Source: Altererythrobacter rubellus (lineage in GTDB: Bacteria > Pseudomonadota > Alphaproteobacteria > Sphingomonadales > Sphingomonadaceae). From it: DNA of 64,000 nt. Below, one piece after another: positions 45,463 through 54,400 of this stretch (position 1 is its first letter; the number at the start of each line of letters is the position of its first letter). The position numbers were made by a program, and so were the translations under genes. The notes below the pieces were generated by a model. That model made no database searches. It saw only the letters and a program-made list of their open reading frames with translations, and was not told where the DNA came from. The stretch is taken from the NCBI RefSeq assembly GCF_030284385.1, contig NZ_CP127221.1, forward strand, positions 496,001 through 560,000, read 5' to 3'.

Positions 45463-46410
45463 ATGGCATTGATCACGGTTATCGGCGCGTCAGGCCGGCA
45501 GGGAATGGCACAGGTCAAACAGGCATTGGCCGCTGGCTATGACGTCCGCGCAATTTCGCGCCAGCCAGAACCCTTTGCAGGCGCAAAGATCGAAGGGATC
45601 GAACATATCGAGGTCCGCCCGATGGACTTGTATGATACTGCAACTTTCAAGCCTGCGCTCGAAGGCTCGGACTACATCTTTTACACCCACCCGCTTCAAG
45701 CGCGCGCAGACCGTGCTGTTTTGATCGGGGATCTGGGCAAGGTGGCGGCTGAGCTTGATGTAAAGCGGGTGGTCTGGAACACCTCCAGCTGGATACCGGA
45801 CAAGCCGGGCGATCCATTTACTTATGGTGAGAACACAAAGGGTATCAATGCGTTGTGGCGCTCTGGCGCACCGGGCACTGTATTCGGCTCGGTATTGTTC
45901 ATGGACAATCTGCTGACCAATTGGGCGCGGCCATTTATCGTCAATGAAGGACGCTATGTGTATCCGCACGCGCCGCATCTGGAGGCGAATTGGATCAGCT
46001 TGGACGATGTGGCGAAGTTCATGCTCGCTAGCCTTGAGCGGCCTGACATGGAAGGCGCTTGGCTCAATATCGGCGGGCCCAAGAGAATGCGCGGACCCGA
46101 AGTCGCTGAAGTGCTTACCGACACTCTAGGCAAGCCGATAACATATGATCCATGTACCCCGCAGGAATTTGGCGATTATCTCGTACGTGCCGCCGGTGAC
46201 AGCATGCCGGAGGAAATGCGCACCGAATTCGCCGCCGGTATCGCGGCATTCTATGAATACAACAACACCGCGCCTACAACGCCGTTTGCTGTCGATATGG
46301 ACCATGTTTACGAGCGCTTCCCGGAGCTGGACGGAAAGCTGGAAGATATGGCAGAGTGGGCGCCGAAACAGGATTGGGGCGATTCCAATTTCCGGCCTGC
46401 GTTTGGCTGA
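45463..46410 (+). CDS. NmrA-like NAD(P)-binding protein
   Basis: 315-residue atypical SDR. The N-terminal loop is IGASGRQGMAQ (residues 5-15), VVWNTSSWIPD lies in the middle and FMDNLLTNWARPF follows. Start 45463 has GGGAGAG upstream; the longer frame to 45304 overlaps the divergent MDR gene. It is paralogous to the NmrA-like protein at 13994, and both are followed by or adjacent to an NTF2-fold gene. Probably a ketone or enoyl reductase, or a redox sensor. Confidence 0.84.
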   Translation: MALITVIGASGRQGMAQVKQALAAGYDVRAISRQPEPFAGAKIEGIEHIEVRPMDLYDTATFKPALEGSDYIFYTHPLQARADRAVLIGDLGKVAAELDVKRVVWNTSSWIPDKPGDPFTYGENTKGINALWRSGAPGTVFGSVLFMDNLLTNWARPFIVNEGRYVYPHAPHLEANWISLDDVAKFMLASLERPDMEGAWLNIGGPKRMRGPEVAEVLTDTLGKPITYDPCTPQEFGDYLVRAAGDSMPEEMRTEFAAGIAAFYEYNNTAPTTPFAVDMDHVYERFPELDGKLEDMAEWAPKQDWGDSNFRPAFG

Positions 46411-46411
46411 T

Positions 46412-46876
46412 ATGTCTGAAAGACGCGTTGCAAACATTGCGCTGGCCGAAACATATTATCGTGCGCTCGAAGCTGGAGATTTCGAGGCGCTGGCTGATCT
46501 TCACGCGGACGATGTGATATTCAATCTGGTCGGTTCGACTCCGGTATCGGGGCGGTGGATCGGCAAAGCAGAGTGCTTCGGCCCCCTTGTTGAAGAGGGG
46601 GTGGTAGGACAGCTGGTTCCGGAAACAGTTCAGTTCTCACGCAAGTGGCGTATTATGTGTGCCGATGACGACCGTGTTGTTGGGCTAATGTACGGCGGAG
46701 GGGATACGAAGAACGGCGAGCAGTATCTTCAAACCTACTGCCAGATAATGACCATTCGCGATGGCAAGATCAGCGAACTGCACGAATTCTTCGACACTGC
46801 CCTTGTGGAATTAGCTCTCAATGACAATCCGACCCGCAAGGGCCCGACTGACATCGCGCGGCCTTTCGAGTTTTAG
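46412..46876 (+). CDS. SnoaL-like NTF2-fold protein
   Basis: 154-residue SnoaL-like protein. YYRALEAGDFEALADLHADDV and MTIRDGKISELHEFFD are typical. Start ATG 46412 comes 1 nt after the NmrA stop; longer in-frame readings overlap NmrA. It repeats the NmrA + NTF2 pairing of 13602-14914. Function unknown. Confidence 0.82.
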   Translation: MSERRVANIALAETYYRALEAGDFEALADLHADDVIFNLVGSTPVSGRWIGKAECFGPLVEEGVVGQLVPETVQFSRKWRIMCADDDRVVGLMYGGGDTKNGEQYLQTYCQIMTIRDGKISELHEFFDTALVELALNDNPTRKGPTDIARPFEF

Positions 46877-46877
46877 C

Positions 46878-48107
46878 CTACTCTGCTGCTTCGCGTTGCT
46901 CAGCGGCAAATATCTCCAGCAGCTCCGCATCGCTCGCATTAGTGAGCTTCTCCACCCATTGGTGGAAGACTTGTCCGCCGCGCTCGTTCTTGCCGAATAG
47001 CACTTCTTTCAAGAGCCCTGATTGCAGTGCTTCGTGCTGGCGCTTGCCAGTCTTGTAGTCTTCATCGCGCACCACGACCTCAAGGAAATCGAACTGCTCA
47101 TGCGCTGACTTCACGTCGGCATCCGTCTCCGGCTTGTTCTCCATCACGTAGAACTGCGTTGTGTAGCTTTCACCTACGCCATTACCGGGGAATAGCTGGC
47201 TGATCATCGCGCCGCGCTGCCCGCCTCCATAAAAGCTGGCGATCGAGATATGTGGGAAGATCGTCCACACGCCTTGGACCAGCACTTCCTGCGGGATTTC
47301 GTCATCTGAGAGATGTTCCAGATCCAGTTTCTGATCGTCGTCACCTGACACTTTGATCGCGAATTTCGAGGGGGTCGACAGCCGCTGGTGTGGGCCGAAG
47401 GCGAAGTAGTTCGCGCGGTTGTAGAAATCTGCGCCGAACGTGTCTTTGTGCAGTACAGGCAAGTGGTAGAAATCGAGATAGCCGTCATAGGCCGTCTTCC
47501 AGTTAGGCCCCGGCAAGGTGCGCTGCGCGAACAAGGTCCAGCCATCGAATTCAAACGCCTTCAGCAGATCATCATAGCCGTTCAGATAATCTGCAATATC
47601 GAGCTTCGAAGCGGGGTCTAGCGTTGCCCAGATCAAACCGGCGTTTTCGTAGACCGGGAAGCGTGTGAGGCAGAATTCCGACTTGTCGATGGCGCCGAAA
47701 TCCTGCGGACTGGCCACGCCCACCAAATCACCGTCGTTCTTGTATGTCCAGCCATGATAGCCGCACACCAAGCGCGTCGCGTTCCCGGTACCTTCCGCCA
47801 GGGGATTGCCGCGGTGTTTGCACATGTTGAGGAATGCACCAACGGTGCCGTCCTTCTTGCGCGTCAGCAACAGAGGTACACCGCAAATGTCCATTGCTTT
47901 GTAATCACCCGCATTCGGGATCTCACAGCTAGGCGCGACCATTAGTGGAAGACGGCGGAAGATGTGCCGCTTCTCGCGATCGAACAACGCTTCATCGGTA
48001 TAGGCCGATGCGGGCACACGCACGACATCGTCGGCGTATTCCATAGTGTCTGCCGCGCCATGCGCGATGAGATTGCGGGTCATTTCTATCAATTGCTCGC
48101 GCGACAC
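46878..48107 (-). CDS. Rieske non-haem iron oxygenase, alpha subunit
   Basis: 409-residue oxygenase alpha subunit. Rieske ligands are Cys96-x-His98 and Cys115-x2-His118 (CKH and CGYH). Mononuclear iron ligands are in HLPVLH (His215, His220). The GTG start at 48107 has GGAGG 9 nt upstream; an in-frame ATG at 48146 lacks a comparable RBS. It has no beta subunit or reductase partner nearby. It lies between the NmrA/NTF2 pair and the TonB receptor, downstream of the receptor on the same strand but separated by a terminator. Confidence 0.91.
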   Translation of the reverse strand: MSREQLIEMTRNLIAHGAADTMEYADDVVRVPASAYTDEALFDREKRHIFRRLPLMVAPSCEIPNAGDYKAMDICGVPLLLTRKKDGTVGAFLNMCKHRGNPLAEGTGNATRLVCGYHGWTYKNDGDLVGVASPQDFGAIDKSEFCLTRFPVYENAGLIWATLDPASKLDIADYLNGYDDLLKAFEFDGWTLFAQRTLPGPNWKTAYDGYLDFYHLPVLHKDTFGADFYNRANYFAFGPHQRLSTPSKFAIKVSGDDDQKLDLEHLSDDEIPQEVLVQGVWTIFPHISIASFYGGGQRGAMISQLFPGNGVGESYTTQFYVMENKPETDADVKSAHEQFDFLEVVVRDEDYKTGKRQHEALQSGLLKEVLFGKNERGGQVFHQWVEKLTNASDAELLEIFAAEQREAAE

Positions 48108-48222
48108 TGCGTAATCCCTCCAGCTATATATGCATTTGATTGGCATTGTGTCGGGCGTAGCGCATTCAGGCAATTCGCGTTTTTGGATAGGGGTGGCACC
48201 TTGCGGTACTTGCAAATGGAAA

Positions 48223-48244
48223 GGGCGGACCAATCGGCCCGCCC
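48223..48244 (-). terminator. Rho-independent terminator after TonB receptor
   Basis: On the minus strand GGGCGGGCC-GATT-GGTCCGCCC forms a 9-bp stem (one G-U pair) with a 4-nt loop followed by TTTCCATTT, 25 nt after the receptor stop. It should separate the receptor transcript from the Rieske gene. The 162-bp gap 48108-48269 otherwise holds only the Rieske leader. Confidence 0.75.
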
Positions 48245-48269
48245 CTCAATTTAAGACTATGGTACTTAT

Positions 48270-50684
48270 TTAGAAGCGAATGCTGCCTTCGACAAAGATC
48301 TGGCGACCGCGGTTTTGCGTGAGAACAAGATCGTCACCAACACCCGGCTCCAGGAATGGGCGCCCGCCGGATGTATTGACCCAGATCTCGTCGGCTAGGT
48401 TTGTGCCGATTAGCGACAGTTTCCATTTGCCATCCGCATCGCCGATCGAAATTTGCGCGTCGAAAGTGACATAGCTATCCTGACGCAAATCGGTCAGCGT
48501 GTCTTCATTGGTAAAATAGCTACCTGAATATATGGCATTACCCGACACGTTAAGCTCAAGCGAATTGCTAACCGGCGTTGACCAATCTACGGCAAAATTC
48601 CCTGACACTTCGGGCGCTCGAGCAACTTCACGGCCATCCAGATCTTGGCCTAAGCCAGCCACGAATGTGTCTGAGAATGCAGCGTCGAGATACGCAAGGT
48701 TAGAAGATATCGAAAGGCCCTCTACTGGTGTATTCCAGCGCAATTCGAGATCGAGACCTTTAGATGTCACTTCGCCCGCATTCAGAGTTTGGAACTGGAT
48801 GTTAACGGCGTCGAAGTTTTGGACCTGAAGGTCATCGAAGACATAATAAAATGCGGTGGCGTTAAGTGTGACGCTACGATCGTTGAATTGCGATTTTACG
48901 CCAATTTCGCCGCCGATTGCTGTTTCTGAGTCATAGATTAAGGCGCTGAAATCTCCGCTCAGCGCTGCTTGGCTCAAACTAGCCGAAGGCAGAGCTGAGT
49001 TGTCGATTCCGCCAGACTTGAAGCCAGTCTTGAACGAGGCAAAAACATTTACATCCTCAGACGCTCTATATTTAATCGTTGCCTCGGGAGACCAGTTGCT
49101 GTCCGAAAATTCGATGGGTCCCGAATTAAAGCCAGGACTTACAAAACCCGGCCCTTGCAAAAATGTGTGCAGGTAGGGAACGGTAATTGTCTGAGTTTTG
49201 CTTTCGTCCGTGTAACGGATACCGCCAGCAAGCTCTAAGTCATCGGTAAGATCAAAGATGGCGCTACCAAAGAATGACCAGGCTTCTGTCTTCGTTACGT
49301 GCCTTTTGTCCCAGTCGTAAGTAAACCCGGTAACTGGATCTGGTGCAACGAATGAGATGTTGACGGCTTGTTGAGCAGTGTCGAATACGAAAGTTCGGTC
49401 TTCATAGAAGGCGCCGAACATGAAATTCGCTCCACCATCAAAATCGGTTGTGACCCGAAGCTCTTGTGTGAACTGCTCCAGCTCATTGATCGGATCTGAA
49501 GCACCTGCACCGCCGGGGACCCCTGGTCCGAGAAGACCGACGTACGAATAGCTGTCAAAGTCGACAGAGGACATATCCACATAGCCGGTTGTGGAGGTCA
49601 GGGTTAGAGTATCGGACAATCGCAAATTGGATATTAACCGCGTAAACCAGATATCAGTTTCACTAAAAGGGACGCCATTTCGACCAGCAGCTTTCGATGG
49701 TGTTGGAACACCTCCTGCTAGAGGCGGGGCCGCGTCCGGTAGATAATATTTGCTATCGCTATCGTTGCAATCATTGCCTGCCGGAATGATTAAACCACCT
49801 GCAAGCAGGTAGACGCCGTCGGCTACGCCATTTGGACCGCAGTTTATGTCCGAATGCTGTACTGCGCCATCCCCTTCATTCTTGACATATTGAACCTTCA
49901 GATTGGCGTCAAAGGTATCGTCTGGTTCCCATGCAAGAGTAGCACGCCCAACAAAGTTTGTTTGCCCGCGAAATTGATTGACCGCGGGGGTCCCGGGCTG
50001 CAATTCTACATACTCGTCGATATCGTTGTATTGTGCAGCCAAACGAATACCAAGAGTATCACTTACAGGCCCTGATATGTAGCCGCCGATCACGTAGCCT
50101 TTTTCTTCGAATTCATACGACGCTTTGGCGCCTATTTCCCAAGTTGAAGTCGGTTGAGCTGACCTAATTGAAAATACGCCGGCTGACGCTGATTTCCCGA
50201 AGAAAAGTGATTGCGGACCCTTAAGGACGTCAATCTGAGCTGTGTCGAAGAAACCCGCCTGTACAAGACGCATCGTCGAGACCTGTACACCATCGAAGTC
50301 AAACGCCACGGCCGAATCGAATGCGGCTGAAATGTTGGATGATCCAACGCCGCGCAAACTGATTTGACCGCCTGAACCCGAGCCGCCGACCTGAACGTTC
50401 AGCGTTGGCACTCGCCCTACAACGTCCGCGATTTGATCGACCCCGTACTTTTCCAATACTTCTCCGCTAATAACCGAAACGGTAACCGGCACTTCTTGCA
50501 ATGTTTCCGCCTGGCGACGTGCTCGCACGATGATAACATTGTCTTCCAAATCAGCTTCTTCGGCCGAAGTATCCGCCTCTTGAGCATGCGCAGCCGCAGG
50601 TAGTCCGGCAACTGCAAACACCGCCACTCCGCCCAGCAACGCCGCACGCATTGCTGACGGATTCCGATTCATAAGCTTGGTCAT
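48270..50684 (-). CDS. TonB-dependent outer-membrane receptor
   Basis: 804-residue receptor. The signal peptide is cleaved after AHA (about residue 34), a TonB-box-like stretch NVIIVRAR lies at 49-56, the plug domain contains VPVTVSVISGE and ISLRGVGSS, and the beta-barrel ends in a terminal Phe (EGSIRF). It belongs to the large sphingomonad receptor family that imports bulky hydrophobic substrates and siderophores. Here it sits among oxygenase genes, so it probably takes up the pathway substrate. ATG 50684 has GGGAGAG upstream. It is monocistronic, with its own leader (50685-50866) and terminator. Confidence 0.92.
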   Translation of the reverse strand: MTKLMNRNPSAMRAALLGGVAVFAVAGLPAAAHAQEADTSAEEADLEDNVIIVRARRQAETLQEVPVTVSVISGEVLEKYGVDQIADVVGRVPTLNVQVGGSGSGGQISLRGVGSSNISAAFDSAVAFDFDGVQVSTMRLVQAGFFDTAQIDVLKGPQSLFFGKSASAGVFSIRSAQPTSTWEIGAKASYEFEEKGYVIGGYISGPVSDTLGIRLAAQYNDIDEYVELQPGTPAVNQFRGQTNFVGRATLAWEPDDTFDANLKVQYVKNEGDGAVQHSDINCGPNGVADGVYLLAGGLIIPAGNDCNDSDSKYYLPDAAPPLAGGVPTPSKAAGRNGVPFSETDIWFTRLISNLRLSDTLTLTSTTGYVDMSSVDFDSYSYVGLLGPGVPGGAGASDPINELEQFTQELRVTTDFDGGANFMFGAFYEDRTFVFDTAQQAVNISFVAPDPVTGFTYDWDKRHVTKTEAWSFFGSAIFDLTDDLELAGGIRYTDESKTQTITVPYLHTFLQGPGFVSPGFNSGPIEFSDSNWSPEATIKYRASEDVNVFASFKTGFKSGGIDNSALPSASLSQAALSGDFSALIYDSETAIGGEIGVKSQFNDRSVTLNATAFYYVFDDLQVQNFDAVNIQFQTLNAGEVTSKGLDLELRWNTPVEGLSISSNLAYLDAAFSDTFVAGLGQDLDGREVARAPEVSGNFAVDWSTPVSNSLELNVSGNAIYSGSYFTNEDTLTDLRQDSYVTFDAQISIGDADGKWKLSLIGTNLADEIWVNTSGGRPFLEPGVGDDLVLTQNRGRQIFVEGSIRF

Positions 50685-50866
50685 AATCGCTCTCTCCCAT
50701 AATGGCCCGGCTCGATCTGCCGTTACCAATTGTCCCTGAATTCGAGGCTTTTCACCTTCGTATCCGATCAAGAACTCTATGGCGCACCCCCCAGCGAAAC
50801 ACTTGGCAAAAGGAATAGGCGGAAATTGCTAGTGCGTCCTTTGCGTCACATTACAATTCCGTAACG

Positions 50867-52180
50867 TCACACGGATGTTGGGGTGCCCTCCGCTGCGTCG
50901 GCATCCAACTGCGCTCGACGTGGATCATTGGGCCAAATCCATTCTTCACCTATGACCTGTTCGACCCGCAAATCCTGCGGCACATTGTCGATCCCTATCA
51001 TCCGGTCACAGGATTGGTGGAAGCTGTAAATTCGCGCCTCTTGATAAGACAGCGGGATACTTCGGAATGCGGCGCTCTGCATCGACTTTTGGATCGCTTC
51101 GCCGAACTGCGTGTCTTCGAGGATAATCGGCGACATATCGCGGCCATTGGGTTTGGTATCGTCCGGGACTGTCCAAAGATCGGGGGCGGGCTCATCACCC
51201 CAATCGAGCGCCATTGTGACCAGCTCCAGCCGGGTGGTGTTCAGCCCGGTGGGCCAGAATACGAGCGGCGGCACGAAATAGTTCGACAGCGGCGAAACCC
51301 AGTTGGGGAACAGAGTGTAGCTCTGCGTACATGTCCGCCCCAATTCGCCCACGCTTTCGATCTGTTTCCACCCCGGTGGGCTGTCGATTGCGCGCACATG
51401 CTCGCGGTCGGTTTGCTCAGGGGCAGGGGCCAGCATGCGTGCGTGACCGTTGGGGTAAATCGTGTTGTAATTGCGCTTGCTGTCGACCAGCGGAGCTACG
51501 GTTGTGGGGTGGATAAAGGGTACATGGTAAACTTCCATGTTGGCTTCCATCGCCACCTTCCAATTGCAATTAAGCTCGAAGCTGTGCCGCGCCGCCAATC
51601 TGATGCGGTCGAAAGCGAACTCGTCCCATTCGTTCATCAGTGGGCCAAGCCATTCGGTCAGCGGCATGGCGTTTTGATCGAAATTCACGAAGATCGCATT
51701 GCCCAGCATTTCGCAGCGAACCGGGATCAATCCGCGGCAGCTCATATCGAAATCGGCCGGAAAATCCTGTCTCTCAGGCACGCCCACCAGCGTGCCATCA
51801 GTCTTGTAGGTCCAATTGTGATAGCCGCACATGAGGCGCGATGATTTGCCGCGTTCTTCGGTTACGACCGGTGCGCCCCTGTGCCGGCACGTGTTGTAGA
51901 ACGCGCGGACCACGCCATCCATGCCGTGCACGATCACAATCGGATCGCCCGCATTGTGCCAACGCATGTAACAACCGGGCTCCGGAATCTCGTCAATATG
52001 CCCGGCGAACAGCCAGCTCTTGCGGAAGATATGCTCTTGCTCGAGCGCGAAATACTCTGGCGAAGTGTAGCGAGCCGCCGGCATATCAGGCAGCCTGGGA
52101 AAACCGTCTGGCGGCGCGCTGCGCTGGCCTTCCCACTCCATCAACGCTTTCAGGCGCCGTACTTCCGCGTCGCTGATCAT
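50867..52180 (-). CDS. Rieske non-haem iron oxygenase, alpha subunit
   Basis: 437-residue oxygenase alpha subunit. Rieske ligands are Cys98-x-His100 and Cys118-x2-His121 (CRH and CGYH, the latter followed by NW instead of the usual GW). Iron ligands are in HVPFIH (His219, His224). It is the third oxygenase alpha subunit of the region and is not close in sequence to the other two. GGGAGAG precedes the ATG. It diverges from the SDR-MFS pair at 52324. Confidence 0.91.
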   Translation of the reverse strand: MISDAEVRRLKALMEWEGQRSAPPDGFPRLPDMPAARYTSPEYFALEQEHIFRKSWLFAGHIDEIPEPGCYMRWHNAGDPIVIVHGMDGVVRAFYNTCRHRGAPVVTEERGKSSRLMCGYHNWTYKTDGTLVGVPERQDFPADFDMSCRGLIPVRCEMLGNAIFVNFDQNAMPLTEWLGPLMNEWDEFAFDRIRLAARHSFELNCNWKVAMEANMEVYHVPFIHPTTVAPLVDSKRNYNTIYPNGHARMLAPAPEQTDREHVRAIDSPPGWKQIESVGELGRTCTQSYTLFPNWVSPLSNYFVPPLVFWPTGLNTTRLELVTMALDWGDEPAPDLWTVPDDTKPNGRDMSPIILEDTQFGEAIQKSMQSAAFRSIPLSYQEARIYSFHQSCDRMIGIDNVPQDLRVEQVIGEEWIWPNDPRRAQLDADAAEGTPTSV

Positions 52181-52232
52181 TCACGCTCTCCCTGAGAGGC
52201 AACTTAGCGTGTAGCGTCGGCCGGGCGACTGG

Positions 52233-52240
52233 CACTTTGA
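52233..52240 (+). promoter_or_regulatory. CACTTTTG-like site upstream of SDR-MFS operon
   Basis: GACTGGCACTTTGATCG closely matches GACTGACACTTTTGCG at 32965-32981, but ends 83 nt rather than 65-69 nt before the SDR ATG at 52324. Located in the 143-bp divergent gap. Confidence 0.35.
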
Positions 52241-52323
52241 TCGAAAACTAAGCGCTTCTGACAGTGGTGTGCGCAATCGCTGCCGATAGTTTGGCGTGCA
52301 GAAAACAGTGTTGGGAGAGCAGG

Positions 52324-53103
52324 ATGGCAGGCAGAGTCGCAGGGAAGGTGGCGCTGGTAACCGGAGGCGCGATGGGGCTGGGCAAGGCTGATTGCATGCG
52401 GCTGGCCGAGGAAGGCGCGCATGTAATTGTGACTGATCGGGAGATCGATCTCGCGCACGAAGTGGCGCATGAAATCCATGGCGATGCCTATGAGTTAGAC
52501 GTTACCGATCCTGATCAGTGGCAGCATATGATGGATGCAGTGGAACAACGTCACGGCGGGCTCGATATCCTGGTCAACAATGCCGGTAACGTGATCTTTG
52601 AGAGCATCGAGGAATGCTCGCTCGAACATTTCCGGCTGCATATGGCGATCCATGTTGAGGGTACATTTCTGGGCTGCAAGACCGCACTACCATTGATGAA
52701 GAACCGGCATGAAAAGAACGGCGGAGCCGGCGCTTCGATCATCAATATGGCGTCGACTGCTGCCTTGATGGGCTACGGCAATATTCCGGCTTACACCGCT
52801 GCGAAGGGGGCAATCCGCGCGATGACGCGGTCTATCGCGATGGATTGTCAGGACAAGGGGTATGGCATCCGCTGCAATGCGATCGCGCCTGGTGGGATCG
52901 AAACCCCGATGGTGCGCGATATTTCCGGCCGCGCAGGCGAGGAATTGATGCAGATCCCGGACGGGCCGCTGCCAGTTGATGGCTTGGGTGCGCCAAAGGA
53001 TGTCGCGAATGCTGTGCTTTACCTTGCCAGTGACGATTCGCGCTTCGTAAACGGGATCGTACTTCCGGTGGACAATGGCCTCGACGCCCGACCCCATCAC
53101 TGA
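52324..53103 (+). CDS. Short-chain dehydrogenase/reductase
   Basis: 259-residue classical SDR. TGGAMGLGKADC provides the cofactor loop, NNAGNV is at about residue 84 and the active site is Ser plus YTAAK. ATG 52324 has GGGAGAG upstream; the longer frame to 52264 has none. Its end overlaps the MFS gene by 29 nt, so the two are co-expressed. It probably oxidises a hydroxyl group early in the pathway. Confidence 0.88.
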   Translation: MAGRVAGKVALVTGGAMGLGKADCMRLAEEGAHVIVTDREIDLAHEVAHEIHGDAYELDVTDPDQWQHMMDAVEQRHGGLDILVNNAGNVIFESIEECSLEHFRLHMAIHVEGTFLGCKTALPLMKNRHEKNGGAGASIINMASTAALMGYGNIPAYTAAKGAIRAMTRSIAMDCQDKGYGIRCNAIAPGGIETPMVRDISGRAGEELMQIPDGPLPVDGLGAPKDVANAVLYLASDDSRFVNGIVLPVDNGLDARPHH

Positions 53104-54400
53104 GGATTCAAACCCGCAAGCTGAGCAAGACGCACCTGGCAAATATCGCTGGTACGTATTGTTCTTGCTGATCCTCACGCTGTTGTTCAGCGTGGCGGAC
53201 CGGCTGGTGTTCTCGATCCTGCTGGAAGACATTAAAGCGGAGTTCGACTTCAGCGATACGCAGCTCGGCCTTCTGGGCGGCTTCGCTTTCACCGCGACCT
53301 ATGTCATCATCGGGTTTCCGGCAGCGCGGCTGGCCGATCGTTCTGTGCGCAAGAACATCGTGGCTGGCGCGATCAGCTTCTGGAGCCTCATGACCGCGCT
53401 GTGCGGCATAGCGATCGGGTTCTGGTCACTGTTTTTCGCACGCACCGGAGTTGGCGTTGGCGAAGGATGTTCTGGCCCAGCCTCGCAATCGATGCTGGCA
53501 GACTATTTCCCGCGAAAAGAGCTGGCCCGAGCCATGGGTTTCCTGACGCTCGGCTCGACGCTGGGAACTGTAACCGGGCTGATGGCGGGCGGGTTGCTGG
53601 CGGAAGCGTTCGGTTGGCGCAACGCCTTCATCCTGATGGCAATCCCGGGCTTTGTCATCGGCGGATTCTTGTACTTTACCGTGCGCGAGCCGCAACGCGG
53701 GCGCTATGCGCCCAAGGGTGCGCGGATTGAGCAGCGGCCACTGGGCGAAACCATTCGCAGTTTGCTTGCCAACAAGGTTTTTCTGGGCCTCGCTTTAGGC
53801 TGGGCGGTCCAGATCATGATCGGATACGGCATGGCCTTCTGGCTTGCTCCGGCAATGATCCGCCTGTTCGAAGTGTCAGTGGGCGATGTCGCTATATATC
53901 TTGGCCTTGCCTTTCTGATCGGCGGCGTTCCCGGCCCGATAGTGGGGGGTTTTCTCACTGACTGGTTGGCGAAGCATGACGAGCGCTGGCGCGCCTGGCT
54001 GCCCGGGATTGTCAGCCTTGGAGCAGTTCTTCCCCTCTGGATTGCGTTTGAAAGCGGCAGTTTTGCTCTGTTTTTGGGCATCTTTGCACTGGCATACGGA
54101 ATCTACGTTGCGAGCCAGGCGCCCATCATGTCCGGCATTCAATCGGCGGTGGAGCCATCGCAGCGCGGCTTCGCCGTTGCCATCGCACTCTTCTTCAACA
54201 ATCTGATCGGGCAGGCATTCGGGTTAGGCGTGATCGGCTGGTTGAGCGATACGCTGGAGCCCACGCGCGGCAACGCGGCCTTGAGCGATGCGGTGCTCTT
54301 TGTGAGTTTTGCGGCGGGGTTAGTGGCGCTGGCGATCTTTGCCTGGACCGCGCGCCAGATGCGCGTGACCGGTTATCTTGAGCACGTAGCTAACACTTAG
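53075..54400 (+). CDS. MFS transporter
   Basis: 441-residue major facilitator with about 12 membrane segments. The loop 2-3 signature is ARLADRSVRKNI, and GVGEGCSGPASQSMLADYFPR resembles the spinster-like/anion symporter group. It would carry a substrate or product across the inner membrane, complementing the TonB receptor. The start at 53075 lies inside the SDR gene (29-nt overlap). It converges with the SDR at 54397 (stops overlap). Confidence 0.9.
   Translation: MASTPDPITEDSNPQAEQDAPGKYRWYVLFLLILTLLFSVADRLVFSILLEDIKAEFDFSDTQLGLLGGFAFTATYVIIGFPAARLADRSVRKNIVAGAISFWSLMTALCGIAIGFWSLFFARTGVGVGEGCSGPASQSMLADYFPRKELARAMGFLTLGSTLGTVTGLMAGGLLAEAFGWRNAFILMAIPGFVIGGFLYFTVREPQRGRYAPKGARIEQRPLGETIRSLLANKVFLGLALGWAVQIMIGYGMAFWLAPAMIRLFEVSVGDVAIYLGLAFLIGGVPGPIVGGFLTDWLAKHDERWRAWLPGIVSLGAVLPLWIAFESGSFALFLGIFALAYGIYVASQAPIMSGIQSAVEPSQRGFAVAIALFFNNLIGQAFGLGVIGWLSDTLEPTRGNAALSDAVLFVSFAAGLVALAIFAWTARQMRVTGYLEHVANT

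Noticed and set aside
48270..50771. TonB receptor starting at 50771
   Set aside because: The extra N-terminal 29 residues would precede the signal peptide; ATG 50684 has a good RBS and begins the signal sequence directly.
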